From: an uncultured Bacteroidota bacterium
Lineage (GTDB): Bacteria > Bacteroidota > Bacteroidia > Bacteroidales > UBA12481
NCBI GenBank assembly: GCA_903851365.1
Contig: CAINOB010000062.1
Span: forward strand, 186,001-250,000
DNA: 64,000 nt
Direction: 5' to 3'
In this document: positions 17,760 through 25,105 of the stretch, piece by piece
Layout of the letters: each line of letters opens with the position of its first letter
Position numbering within the stretch: the first letter of the stretch is position 1
Position numbers and translations under genes: made by a program
The notes under the pieces: model-generated
Databases searched by the model: none
What the model saw: only the letters and a program-made list of their open reading frames with translations
What the model was told of the DNA's origin: nothing

Positions 17760-19294
17760 TGCCCATGCAAGATTTTTCCTATATCGAATTATCACCCGGA
17801 GCGGCTCCGATCGGTCTCAAAACCATTCCGGTTTTGAATTATCCGGATTTTGCAGAGCAGATCGCAGGATTGATGAAAGCTGAAACTGTTCATTGCGTCC
17901 TCTATTATGCCTTTCCTTTTAATAATGGGTTAAAATTCATTGCCATACTCGCTGTTGACGCTACCGGTAAGTTTTTAGTTTTCTCCCATGAAACTACCGC
18001 TGGGGTTACTGATCTGGAATCCATCACACCTCAGATTCCGGCCCTTCATCTTTTTGAGCGAGAAATACACGAAAATTTTGGGATCGGTTTTCAACATCAT
18101 CCCTGGCTGAAACCGGTCCGTTTTAGTGCCGATCGGTATCAGAAAGATCTGACAATGAATGATTACCCATTTTATCGCATCGACAGTGAAGAGTTGCATG
18201 AGGTGGGTGTCGGTCCAATTCATGCCGGGGTTATTGAGCCGGGTCATTTCCGGTTTATCTGCAACGGCGAAAAGGTTTTGCACCTTGAAATCCAGCTTGG
18301 CTACCAGCACAGGGGTATAGAAAAACTATTTTTAAATGCAGGATCAACGCTCAGGCGAGCAGTCCTTTCGGAAAATATTGCCGGTGATACTACTGTTGGT
18401 CATGCTGTTACGCATGCTCAACTGATCGAATCACTTGCCGGAATTACGATTAACGAAAATCTTCAAAAAGAACGGGCCATTGCTTTGGAACTCGAACGCA
18501 TCGCGGTTCATATTGGAGATACCGCTGCCTTGTGCACCGATGTTGCCTATCAGTTCGGACAGGTGGTTAATGAGGCCCTCCGAACCACTATCATTAATAC
18601 CTCGCAATTATGGTGCGGCAACCGTTTCGGTAAAGGGTTGATCCGCCCCGGTGGAACGAACTATCCACTGACCGTCCCGGTTATTGAATCGATGCTGAAA
18701 ACGCTCGATAACACCGGTATGCGTTACAGGGATATTACTGACAACATTTTTACGGCACCATCAATTCTGATTCGTTTTGATGGCATTGGCACGGTAACCC
18801 GCAGCCAGGCGCTAAGTATCGGCGCAGTAGGTATGGCCGCGCGGATGGCAGGAATACCAAGGGATATTCGGGCAACACACCCATCCGGATATTATGCAGG
18901 CATAAAATATGAGCCCGAAATCCAGGACACCGGCGATGTCCTTGCTCGCGCCCTGATACGCAACCTCGAAGCACGAAAGTCCATCGAAATGGTTAAGGAG
19001 TGGGCTGCACAGCTGTCACCCGTCACCCGTCACCCGTCACCAATCGGCAGTGGGGTGTCGGCAGTAGGCAGTAAGCCATCGAGCTTTGCGATGGCAGTTA
19101 ACGAAGGGTGGCGCGGCGAGATTGCCCATGCGGCTGTGACCGGGCCTGATGGAGAGTTGGTACATTATAAAATCAAGGATCCCTCATTCCACAATTGGAT
19201 AGCCCTGGCATTGGCGGTCAGGAATCAGGAGATTTCTGATTTCCCGATATGCAACAAGAGTTTTAATCTTTCCTATTGCGGTCACGATTTATAA
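17759..19294 (+). CDS. NuoC-NuoD/HyfG-like large subunit lacking NiFe ligands
   Basis: 511 residues from the ATG at 17759 (a GTG lies one codon earlier). Residues 1-110 are NuoC-like; the remainder is the hydrogenase large-subunit/NuoD fold (LEIQLGYQHRGIEKLF, ALELERIAVHIGD, GIPRDIRATHPSGYY). In NiFe enzymes two CxxC pairs hold the metal. Here the first pair region reads ENIAGDTTVGHA (Ala208 and Thr211 in the Cys places) and the C-terminal pair region reads SFNLSYCGHDL (Ser505 and Gly508 by my alignment). The protein therefore should not bind NiFe, as in the energy-converting hydrogenase-related (Ehr) group. Residues about 419-439 are encoded by repeat DNA (19014-19077). No cleavable C-terminal extension is present. 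Confidence 0.88.
   Translation: MPMQDFSYIELSPGAAPIGLKTIPVLNYPDFAEQIAGLMKAETVHCVLYYAFPFNNGLKFIAILAVDATGKFLVFSHETTAGVTDLESITPQIPALHLFEREIHENFGIGFQHHPWLKPVRFSADRYQKDLTMNDYPFYRIDSEELHEVGVGPIHAGVIEPGHFRFICNGEKVLHLEIQLGYQHRGIEKLFLNAGSTLRRAVLSENIAGDTTVGHAVTHAQLIESLAGITINENLQKERAIALELERIAVHIGDTAALCTDVAYQFGQVVNEALRTTIINTSQLWCGNRFGKGLIRPGGTNYPLTVPVIESMLKTLDNTGMRYRDITDNIFTAPSILIRFDGIGTVTRSQALSIGAVGMAARMAGIPRDIRATHPSGYYAGIKYEPEIQDTGDVLARALIRNLEARKSIEMVKEWAAQLSPVTRHPSPIGSGVSAVGSKPSSFAMAVNEGWRGEIAHAAVTGPDGELVHYKIKDPSFHNWIALALAVRNQEISDFPICNKSFNLSYCGHDL
19014..19077. repeat. GTCACCC / GGCAGTA repeat inside the large-subunit gene
   Basis: Four GTCACC words in tandem (19015-19041, period 8) and then GGCAGT words with GGCAGTAGGCAGTA at 19060-19073. 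The insert keeps the reading frame and encodes a Ser/Pro/Gly-rich loop (LSPVTRHPSPIGSGVSAVGS). The two words are the same as in the cluster at 11379-11456, but in the opposite order along the strand. Confidence 0.8.
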
Positions 19295-19302
19295 AACAGC
19301 TC

Positions 19303-20058
19303 ATGTTCAGATCAATAAAAATACTTCGGCAGCACGGCATTCAATACGTTCCCAACCTGCGTACCGCTGAGCTGACATCACTTTTCCGGGGCCGCCCGGT
19401 CCTCTCGGGAGAAGTTTCTGCAGAGCTGGCAACCAATCTGGCTAAAATGTGTCCATCGGGGGCTATTCAACAAGCTCCATTCAGTATCGATATGGGGAAA
19501 TGCATTTTTTGCCGCGAATGCGAGTTTGCCGCACCGGATAATATCAGGTTTACCAACGATTATCACATTGCCACCAATAATCGTGATAATTTGATAATCA
19601 AAGAGAATCATGATAATCCAATAGTGCTGAATCCTGATCTGGTTCGAAAAGAGATTCGCACCCTGTTTCGCCGTTCGCTGAAGCTTCGTCAGGTTTCGGC
19701 GGGTGGAGATGCAAGCAATGAGATGGAACTAAATGCTGCAGGAAATGTCAATTTTGATATGGGCCGCTACGGAATTGAATTTGTCGCCTCGCCCCGGCAT
19801 GCCGATGGTGTAGTAATTACTGGTCCCATCACCGAAAACATGGCTGAGGCACTGCAGATCTGTTTCGACGCAACCCCAAAGCCCAGTCTGGTTATCCTTT
19901 GTGGTACTGATGCCATCTCAGGCGGACTCTTCCAGGAAAGCAACGCCCTTAACCGCAACTTTCTCAGTCGCCATCCCATTGATCTTTATGTCCCGGGCAA
20001 TCCAGTGCATCCGCTCACGTTCATTAATGGGGTGCTGGATCTGATTGGAAGGGAATAA
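19303..20058 (+). CDS. Fused ferredoxin-NuoB/HyfI-like subunit with substituted cluster ligands
   Basis: 251 residues from the ATG at 19303, nine bases past the preceding stop (an ATG at 19276 overlaps it). The N-terminal ferredoxin-like part has Cys50 (MCPSGAI) and Cys67, Cys70, Cys73 (CIFCREC); the first three Cys of motif 1 and the last of motif 2 are missing. Those four Cys are exactly one set for a single [4Fe-4S] cluster in the two-cluster ferredoxin fold. The C-terminal NuoB-like part (from about 130) keeps the fold motifs (ITGPITENM, SGGLF, LYVPGNP), but the four proximal-cluster cysteines are Asp136, Asn139, Asp203 and Asn233. The usual separate HycF-like and HycG-like proteins are thus fused and partly stripped of cofactors. 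Confidence 0.82.
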   Translation: MFRSIKILRQHGIQYVPNLRTAELTSLFRGRPVLSGEVSAELATNLAKMCPSGAIQQAPFSIDMGKCIFCRECEFAAPDNIRFTNDYHIATNNRDNLIIKENHDNPIVLNPDLVRKEIRTLFRRSLKLRQVSAGGDASNEMELNAAGNVNFDMGRYGIEFVASPRHADGVVITGPITENMAEALQICFDATPKPSLVILCGTDAISGGLFQESNALNRNFLSRHPIDLYVPGNPVHPLTFINGVLDLIGRE

Positions 20059-20116
20059 AGACCTGGAGAACCATGGAATGTTAGTACATTAACAGTCCAC
20101 TTCACGAAAAATAACC

Positions 20117-20785
20117 ATGAAACAAAGATTCCTATTTGCATCGCTTGGTATCCTATTTTTTAACCTGGCTTTTGGACAAACTGGAAAAATCCCTGACCCA
20201 ACTCAGAAGAAAGAATTAGTATCTATTCTGGACACCATTCACCAGGAAGACCAAAAATACCGGGAAGGGTTAGACACAATTTACAAGAAATACGGCTGGG
20301 ATTCAAAAGAGACAAAGGATGTGTGGAAAATAATAAATGAGAAGGATTCAATTAATCTGATCAAAGTTGAAAAAATACTTGCTGAATATGGATGGCTCGG
20401 AGCTGATATTGTCGGAAAACAGGGTAATAAAACATTATTCCTGGTAATACAACATGCTAATTTACAAACCCAGATAAAGTATCTACCTATGTTTAGAGAA
20501 GCTGTCAAAAACGGAAAAGCAGAAGGAGGTTCTCTCGCAACAATGGAGGATAGAGTTTTGATAAGTCAAGGAGAAAAACAAATTTATGGAAGCCAACTTG
20601 CAGGGGATTATAAAACAAAACTGTATGTTTTATCACCCATGATTGACCCGGATTATGTTGATAAGCGCAGAGCTGAAGTTGGACTTGAACCCATTGCAGA
20701 ATACCTGAAAATTTTTGATGTAACCTGGGATGTCGAGAAGTTTAAAAAGCGAATGGAAGAATATGATGCAAAAAAGAAAAAATAG
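20117..20785 (+). CDS. Exported DUF6624-like protein
   Basis: 222 residues with a signal peptide (MKQRFLFASLGILFFNLAFG). The region YGWLGADIVGKQGNKTLFLV followed by IQHANLQTQIKYLPMFREAV and MEDRVLISQGEKQIYGSQ matches the DUF6624 family (YGWPG..vG..g...aFLivQHAd...Q...lp.l, then DRvl...g..Q.YGTQ), as I recall it. The C-terminus is Lys-rich. Function unknown. Its stop is three bases before the KilA-N gene. The stretch 20117-22137 is visibly richer in A/T than the hydrogenase-like operon before it. Confidence 0.75.
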   Translation: MKQRFLFASLGILFFNLAFGQTGKIPDPTQKKELVSILDTIHQEDQKYREGLDTIYKKYGWDSKETKDVWKIINEKDSINLIKVEKILAEYGWLGADIVGKQGNKTLFLVIQHANLQTQIKYLPMFREAVKNGKAEGGSLATMEDRVLISQGEKQIYGSQLAGDYKTKLYVLSPMIDPDYVDKRRAEVGLEPIAEYLKIFDVTWDVEKFKKRMEEYDAKKKK

Positions 20786-20788
20786 CAA

Positions 20789-21601
20789 ATGGCAAAAATT
20801 AAAGTTGAAAATACCGAAATTACCATCTTGTCTATCGAAGAGAGAGATTACATCTCACTTACTGATATGGCTAATGCCAAAGAGAGCGAAAGCCGGGCTG
20901 CCGATATTATAAAGAATTGGCTAAGGACAAGATATGCAATTGAATTTCTAAGTGTTTGGGAGCAGATTAATAATCCCAATTTTAAAGTGGTGGAATCTGA
21001 CCACTTTAAAATGCAAGCCGGTTTGCCAAATTTTGTTTTAAGTGCTTCTGAGTGGATTGCAAAAACCAATGCCAAAGGAATAATCGTGAGGAAAGGAAAA
21101 TATGGGGGAACTTATGCGCACAAAGATATAGCTTTTGAATTTGGCTCTGCCATTAGTGTAACTTTTAAATTGTACCTGATTACTGAATTCCAACGACTCA
21201 AAGAAGATGAGCAGAAACAACTCGGTTGGACAGCCAAGCGCGAACTATCAAAAATCAATTACCATATCCATACAGATGCAATTAAAAACAACCTCCTTCC
21301 TGATGAATTAACCGCTGCCCAAACATCCATTATTTACGCCAGCGAGGCAGATGTGCTGAATGTGGCTTTGTTTGGATTAACTGCCCGACAATGGCGCGAA
21401 GCTAATCCCGGCCTAAAAGGAAACATACGCGATTATGCCGGCATTAACCAGCTGATTTGTCTTGCCAATATGGAAGACCTCAATTCCGTATTTATTCAAG
21501 AAAAAATGCACCAAAACGAACGGCTTGTAAAACTAAATCAAATAGCCATTCAGCAGATGCTGGTTTTGCAGGAAGTGGAAAATAGAAAACTGCTGAAATA
21601 A
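20789..21601 (+). CDS. KilA-N domain protein
   Basis: 270 residues, no signal peptide. Residues about 15-140 form a KilA-N DNA-binding domain: YISLTDMANAK, IIKNWLRTRYAIEFLSVWEQ, ASEWIAKTNAKGIIVRKGKYGGTYAHKDIAFEFG. The C-terminal half (HIHTDAIKNNLLPDEL, QWREANPGLKGNIRDYA) is common to stand-alone chromosomal KilA-N proteins. KilA-N proteins are best known from phages (antirepressor-type) and large DNA viruses, so this gene probably reflects horizontal transfer. No integrase or other phage gene is adjacent. It may regulate the flanking genes, but nothing in the sequence proves it. Confidence 0.85.
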   Translation: MAKIKVENTEITILSIEERDYISLTDMANAKESESRAADIIKNWLRTRYAIEFLSVWEQINNPNFKVVESDHFKMQAGLPNFVLSASEWIAKTNAKGIIVRKGKYGGTYAHKDIAFEFGSAISVTFKLYLITEFQRLKEDEQKQLGWTAKRELSKINYHIHTDAIKNNLLPDELTAAQTSIIYASEADVLNVALFGLTARQWREANPGLKGNIRDYAGINQLICLANMEDLNSVFIQEKMHQNERLVKLNQIAIQQMLVLQEVENRKLLK

Positions 21602-21620
21602 TTACGAATGCAAAAAAACT

Positions 21621-22137
21621 ATGAAACAGATAATTGTAATTGTACTCTTATCATTCTTGTTTATACAAAACATATCCTCCCAAGAAAGTCTGGAAATTAA
21701 GAACCATTTGAATTTTACCATCATGCCTTTGTCGATGGTTGACCCTACTCCAAGATTCAGATTTGGAGTAGAGTATATTCCTAAAGATAAGATTGCCTAT
21801 AGTATTGATTTGGGAATCGGGAATAATTTTCTTAATAAATGGCGATTAAATTTGCCTTTTGGACATGACTATTCATTCTTTGAAGTCAGACCTGAGATAA
21901 AATATATATGGCATTCACTTCATCGGTGGATTAAATCTAACGGTGTGGCGACGATTTAATATGGATTTATACGGAGGCATTGGAGTTGCGAAAAGAATAA
22001 TCACCTATACCGATGTTGTAAATCCGGTAAAAAGTACCGAGCAGATGTTTGTTGAGTTTCCTTCATATAATTTAGTCGAAGGAGAATCAGTAATTCTCCA
22101 TTTGACATTGGGCATGAAAATAGGATTGAGGTTTTGA
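21621..22137 (+). pseudogene. Broken DUF3575-like outer membrane protein gene
   Basis: A signal peptide (MKQIIVIVLLSFLFIQNISS) and a first piece ending in FFEVRPEIKYIWHSLHRW run from 21621 to a stop at 21957-21959. The other piece continues in a different frame (21943-22137) with RRFNMDLYGGIGVAKRIITYTDVVNP and ends VILHLTLGMKIGLRF, the last barrel strand. The two parts read as the two ends of one small beta-barrel protein. The middle strands are missing, so an internal deletion with a frameshift is likely rather than a single sequencing error. The aromatic terminal residue is retained. The family name is tentative. Confidence 0.6.
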
Positions 22138-22182
22138 AATTGACCTCTGACTTTTGTAGATTAGAATATTAATTGAATCCTG

Positions 22183-23127
22183 ATGTATCAATTCCTTGAC
22201 CCTCCGGAGATCCGAAAAGAAAGGCGCCTGATCTGGGCAGCTACCCGATCGGTTTTGGAGAATATCGGGGTGGTGCGGAAGAAAAGAGGGGGCAAGAGCA
22301 AGAGCCACTGGGATTTGTTTCTCCGTATCCTTAAAATCTTTGCATTTTTCCTCAAGCTCACCGGACAATATAAAAAGGGATACGGCAATGCGAAAACCAT
22401 CAGGGTAAATGAAATTGAGCTGAAATTCCCAAACCTTCCAGCAGCCTTTGACGGATTCAAAATCCTGCATCTTTCTGATTTGCATATCGATAGCATTCCA
22501 GGATTTGCTTCGCTGATTATCGAGAAAATCAAGGACCTGAAATTTGATATTTGCCTGCTAACCGGAGATTACCGCCTGGACCGGTCGGGAAGTTTCAGTC
22601 ATATTCTCAAACCAATGCGCATCTTATCTAAATACATCCAGGCCCCTTTTGGAACCTTTGCTGTTCTGGGTAACCATGACACGTACCTGATGGCCCAGCA
22701 TGAGAGTGAATCCGGTATGGAACTTCTCGTTAATGAATCTGTTGAAATCATGAAGGATGGAGAAAAAATCCTGATCACCGGAACAGACGATCCGTTCGAT
22801 TTTTATACGGAATCAGCCCTTCTGAGCCTGGAAACGAAAGGTTACGATTTTAAAATAGCCATGGTTCATACTTCGGAACTGGCGAGGGTAGCCTCGGGCC
22901 AGAGATACGATCTTTATCTGTGCGGTCATACCCATGGGGGTCAGGTTTGTCTTAAAAATGGAGTACCATTGATAAGCCATCAGTTTGAAGGGAAAAAATT
23001 CAACCATGGCCAGTGGCAATTGGGTGGCATGACTGGCTATACCTCCAGGGGTGCCGGCGTAAGCGGAATACCCGTCAGATTCAACTGCCCGGCAGAAGTA
23101 ACGATAATCAATCTTATAACCGGTTAA
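22183..23127 (+). CDS. Metallophosphoesterase (YkuE/YaeI-like)
   Basis: 314 residues. A basic N-terminal stretch with one hydrophobic segment (LRILKIFAFFLKL) suggests membrane attachment. The calcineurin-like motifs are all present: LHLSDLHID, LLTGDYRLD, VLGNHDTY, and CGHTHGGQ near residue 245. This set binds two divalent metals, and such YkuE-type proteins act on phosphodiesters, often of lipid intermediates. The ending FNCPAEVTIINLI is typical of the family. It abuts the PHP-domain gene by one base. Confidence 0.88.
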   Translation: MYQFLDPPEIRKERRLIWAATRSVLENIGVVRKKRGGKSKSHWDLFLRILKIFAFFLKLTGQYKKGYGNAKTIRVNEIELKFPNLPAAFDGFKILHLSDLHIDSIPGFASLIIEKIKDLKFDICLLTGDYRLDRSGSFSHILKPMRILSKYIQAPFGTFAVLGNHDTYLMAQHESESGMELLVNESVEIMKDGEKILITGTDDPFDFYTESALLSLETKGYDFKIAMVHTSELARVASGQRYDLYLCGHTHGGQVCLKNGVPLISHQFEGKKFNHGQWQLGGMTGYTSRGAGVSGIPVRFNCPAEVTIINLITG

Positions 23128-23128
23128 C

Positions 23129-25105
23129 ATGAAGAGTGCAGCATATTGCCTGATAATCATAATCTTCCTTGCTATAAACCCGGGCATCGATGCTCAGCCA
23201 TCTATTGGCGGTTATAAGGTTTATTATGGCCTTCTTCATAATCATTGCGAGTTTTCGGATGGTGAAGGAACAGCCGACCAGGCATATCAATCAGCCCAAG
23301 TTAACGGGCACCTCGATTTTTTTAGCCTTTCGGACCATTCCTATATGATCAGCGCTTCCGAATGGGCCGCAACAAAAGCAGCAGCCGAAAAATATAATCA
23401 ACCCGGCATTTATACCACTTTCTGGGGTTTCGAATGGACAAACAGTATAGAGGGCCATGTTACCGTCACCGGTTCAAATGAATATGTATCGACGACCGGC
23501 TCTACGAAACATTTCGCCGGCCTGAGCCAGTGGGTCGATCAGCATGATTGTATCGCCTTTTTTAATCATCCCGGTCATACAGATGGTAAACACAAGGAGT
23601 TCGTTCATTTCACCACTCCCCCGTCAGATAAATTTGTCGGAATGGAATTATGGAATAATACTAAACGGTTCGAGCGGTATTATTATAACGATGGATATTA
23701 TTGGGGCGATGGAAATCTGAGCTATTATGATGAGGCACTGGTCAGGGGATGGAAAATCGGGGCTGGCGGTAGCGAAGACAGTCATACCGGCGGCTGGGGA
23801 ACAATAACCGATTCCAGAATGGCGGTGCTGGCAACGGCAAATACCCGCGAAGACCTTATGAGTGCCATGAAAGCCAGGAGATTTTTCTCCACTTATGATA
23901 AAAACATGGCACTCTCCTTCAAAATCGATGGAAATGAAATGGGGTCAACCATTCGCGAAGGGTTGTATGATGTCCTGATTCAGGCTTCTGATGCTGATCA
24001 TGAAGTCTTTACCAAGATCGAACTTCTCAGAAATGGGGCTGTGATTCATACCTGGGTTACAAGTGCAACTGATCCGGTGATATCCTTCAAATTGAATTGC
24101 TTTGATAAGGAGTATTATTATATCCGTGTAAAACAGGCTGACGGTGATGAAGCCATCTCCTCACCTATCTGGATCTCGGGCGGATATTATTATGCTCCGG
24201 CCAATGCTTACATTCATGCATCCGGTGAATTTACCACTCAAACCCTCCTCTTCGATTTTTCTGAAGGATATCAGGGCTGGAAAGGCGATTTCGCTGATTA
24301 CCCAGTGTTGGATTCCGCCTTTTATGAGCTGAAATTCAAGCGTTCAGAACTTCCTGCACCTCTGGATACAAAAAAGTTTTCCCTGATGACTTCCGGCAAT
24401 AACCACAGCGACGACCTGTTCATGTTTATCAAAAGAAAAATAACCGGACTATTGCCGAATGAGACTTATAAGCTCGTTGTGGATATTGACCTGGCTTCGG
24501 ATGTGCCGACCAAGGCGATGGGCATAGGAGGATCGCCGGGTGAAAGCGTTACCATTAAAGCCGGCGCTACGCTGATCGAGCCTCAAAAAGTGGATTCGAA
24601 CGGATATTTCCGTATCAATATCGACAAATCAAATCAGGTTATGCCCGGTAAGGATATGGACACCTTGGGAAATATCGGGGTAACCGATACTACCTCTGTA
24701 TATACCTTAATAAAAAGATCGAATGCGACTCATCCTTTCACCATTTCCACCGATGAGAATGGTGTAGTTTGGGTTTGCATCGGCACTGATTCGGGATTCG
24801 AAGGCAAGAGCACCCTGTATTACAGCAATATTAACCTCACGTTTGAGAGCATAGCCGGAAGGTACGATACCGGCATTAATAATGATCTCGTGATCTTTCC
24901 TGATCCTGTAACCGACTGGCTCATCATTCATAGTCGCTCTGCCCAGGTCACAAAGATCGACCTTTACAATATGAACGGGCAAATCGTAATGTCGGCCAGT
25001 TACACTGACAGGCTGTCTTTAAGATCTTTTCAACCAGGTGCTTATGTTATCCGCATCACCTTTACGGATAATTCTGTGGTTACCAGAAAGATCATTAAAG
25101 ACTAA
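23129..25105 (+). CDS. Secreted PHP-domain (CehA/McbA-like) phosphoesterase with T9SS tail
   Basis: 658 residues with signal peptide (to NPGIDAQ). The first 270 residues carry PHP metal-binding motifs (GLLHNHCEFSDGEGTADQAY, FFSLSDHS, FFNHPGH, GGSEDSHTGGWG). Then come beta-sandwich regions and, from about 580, a type A sorting domain (DLVIFPDPVTDWLIIHS ... VTKIDLYNMNGQIV ... LRSFQPGAYVIRITF). The product is thus exported through T9SS. PHP enzymes hydrolyse phosphoester bonds, but the real substrate is unknown. The gene begins one base after the metallophosphoesterase gene stops; together they suggest a phosphate-ester function. It overlaps the convergent protease gene by 4 bases. Confidence 0.88.
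   Translation: MKSAAYCLIIIIFLAINPGIDAQPSIGGYKVYYGLLHNHCEFSDGEGTADQAYQSAQVNGHLDFFSLSDHSYMISASEWAATKAAAEKYNQPGIYTTFWGFEWTNSIEGHVTVTGSNEYVSTTGSTKHFAGLSQWVDQHDCIAFFNHPGHTDGKHKEFVHFTTPPSDKFVGMELWNNTKRFERYYYNDGYYWGDGNLSYYDEALVRGWKIGAGGSEDSHTGGWGTITDSRMAVLATANTREDLMSAMKARRFFSTYDKNMALSFKIDGNEMGSTIREGLYDVLIQASDADHEVFTKIELLRNGAVIHTWVTSATDPVISFKLNCFDKEYYYIRVKQADGDEAISSPIWISGGYYYAPANAYIHASGEFTTQTLLFDFSEGYQGWKGDFADYPVLDSAFYELKFKRSELPAPLDTKKFSLMTSGNNHSDDLFMFIKRKITGLLPNETYKLVVDIDLASDVPTKAMGIGGSPGESVTIKAGATLIEPQKVDSNGYFRINIDKSNQVMPGKDMDTLGNIGVTDTTSVYTLIKRSNATHPFTISTDENGVVWVCIGTDSGFEGKSTLYYSNINLTFESIAGRYDTGINNDLVIFPDPVTDWLIIHSRSAQVTKIDLYNMNGQIVMSASYTDRLSLRSFQPGAYVIRITFTDNSVVTRKIIKD

Noticed and set aside
19603-19630. 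Regulatory inverted repeat formed by GATAATTTGATAATC / ATGATAATC words
   Set aside because: The words lie inside the HyfI-like coding sequence, encode a linker region and are too short and imperfect to support a site.
12789-20058. Active NiFe formate hydrogenlyase or hydrogenase 4
   Set aside because: Gene order fits, but both CxxC pairs of the large subunit and all four small-subunit cluster cysteines are missing, and no hyp or formate dehydrogenase genes are near.
20789-21601. Prophage
   Set aside because: Only a KilA-N gene is present; no integrase, capsid, terminase or attachment site could be seen.
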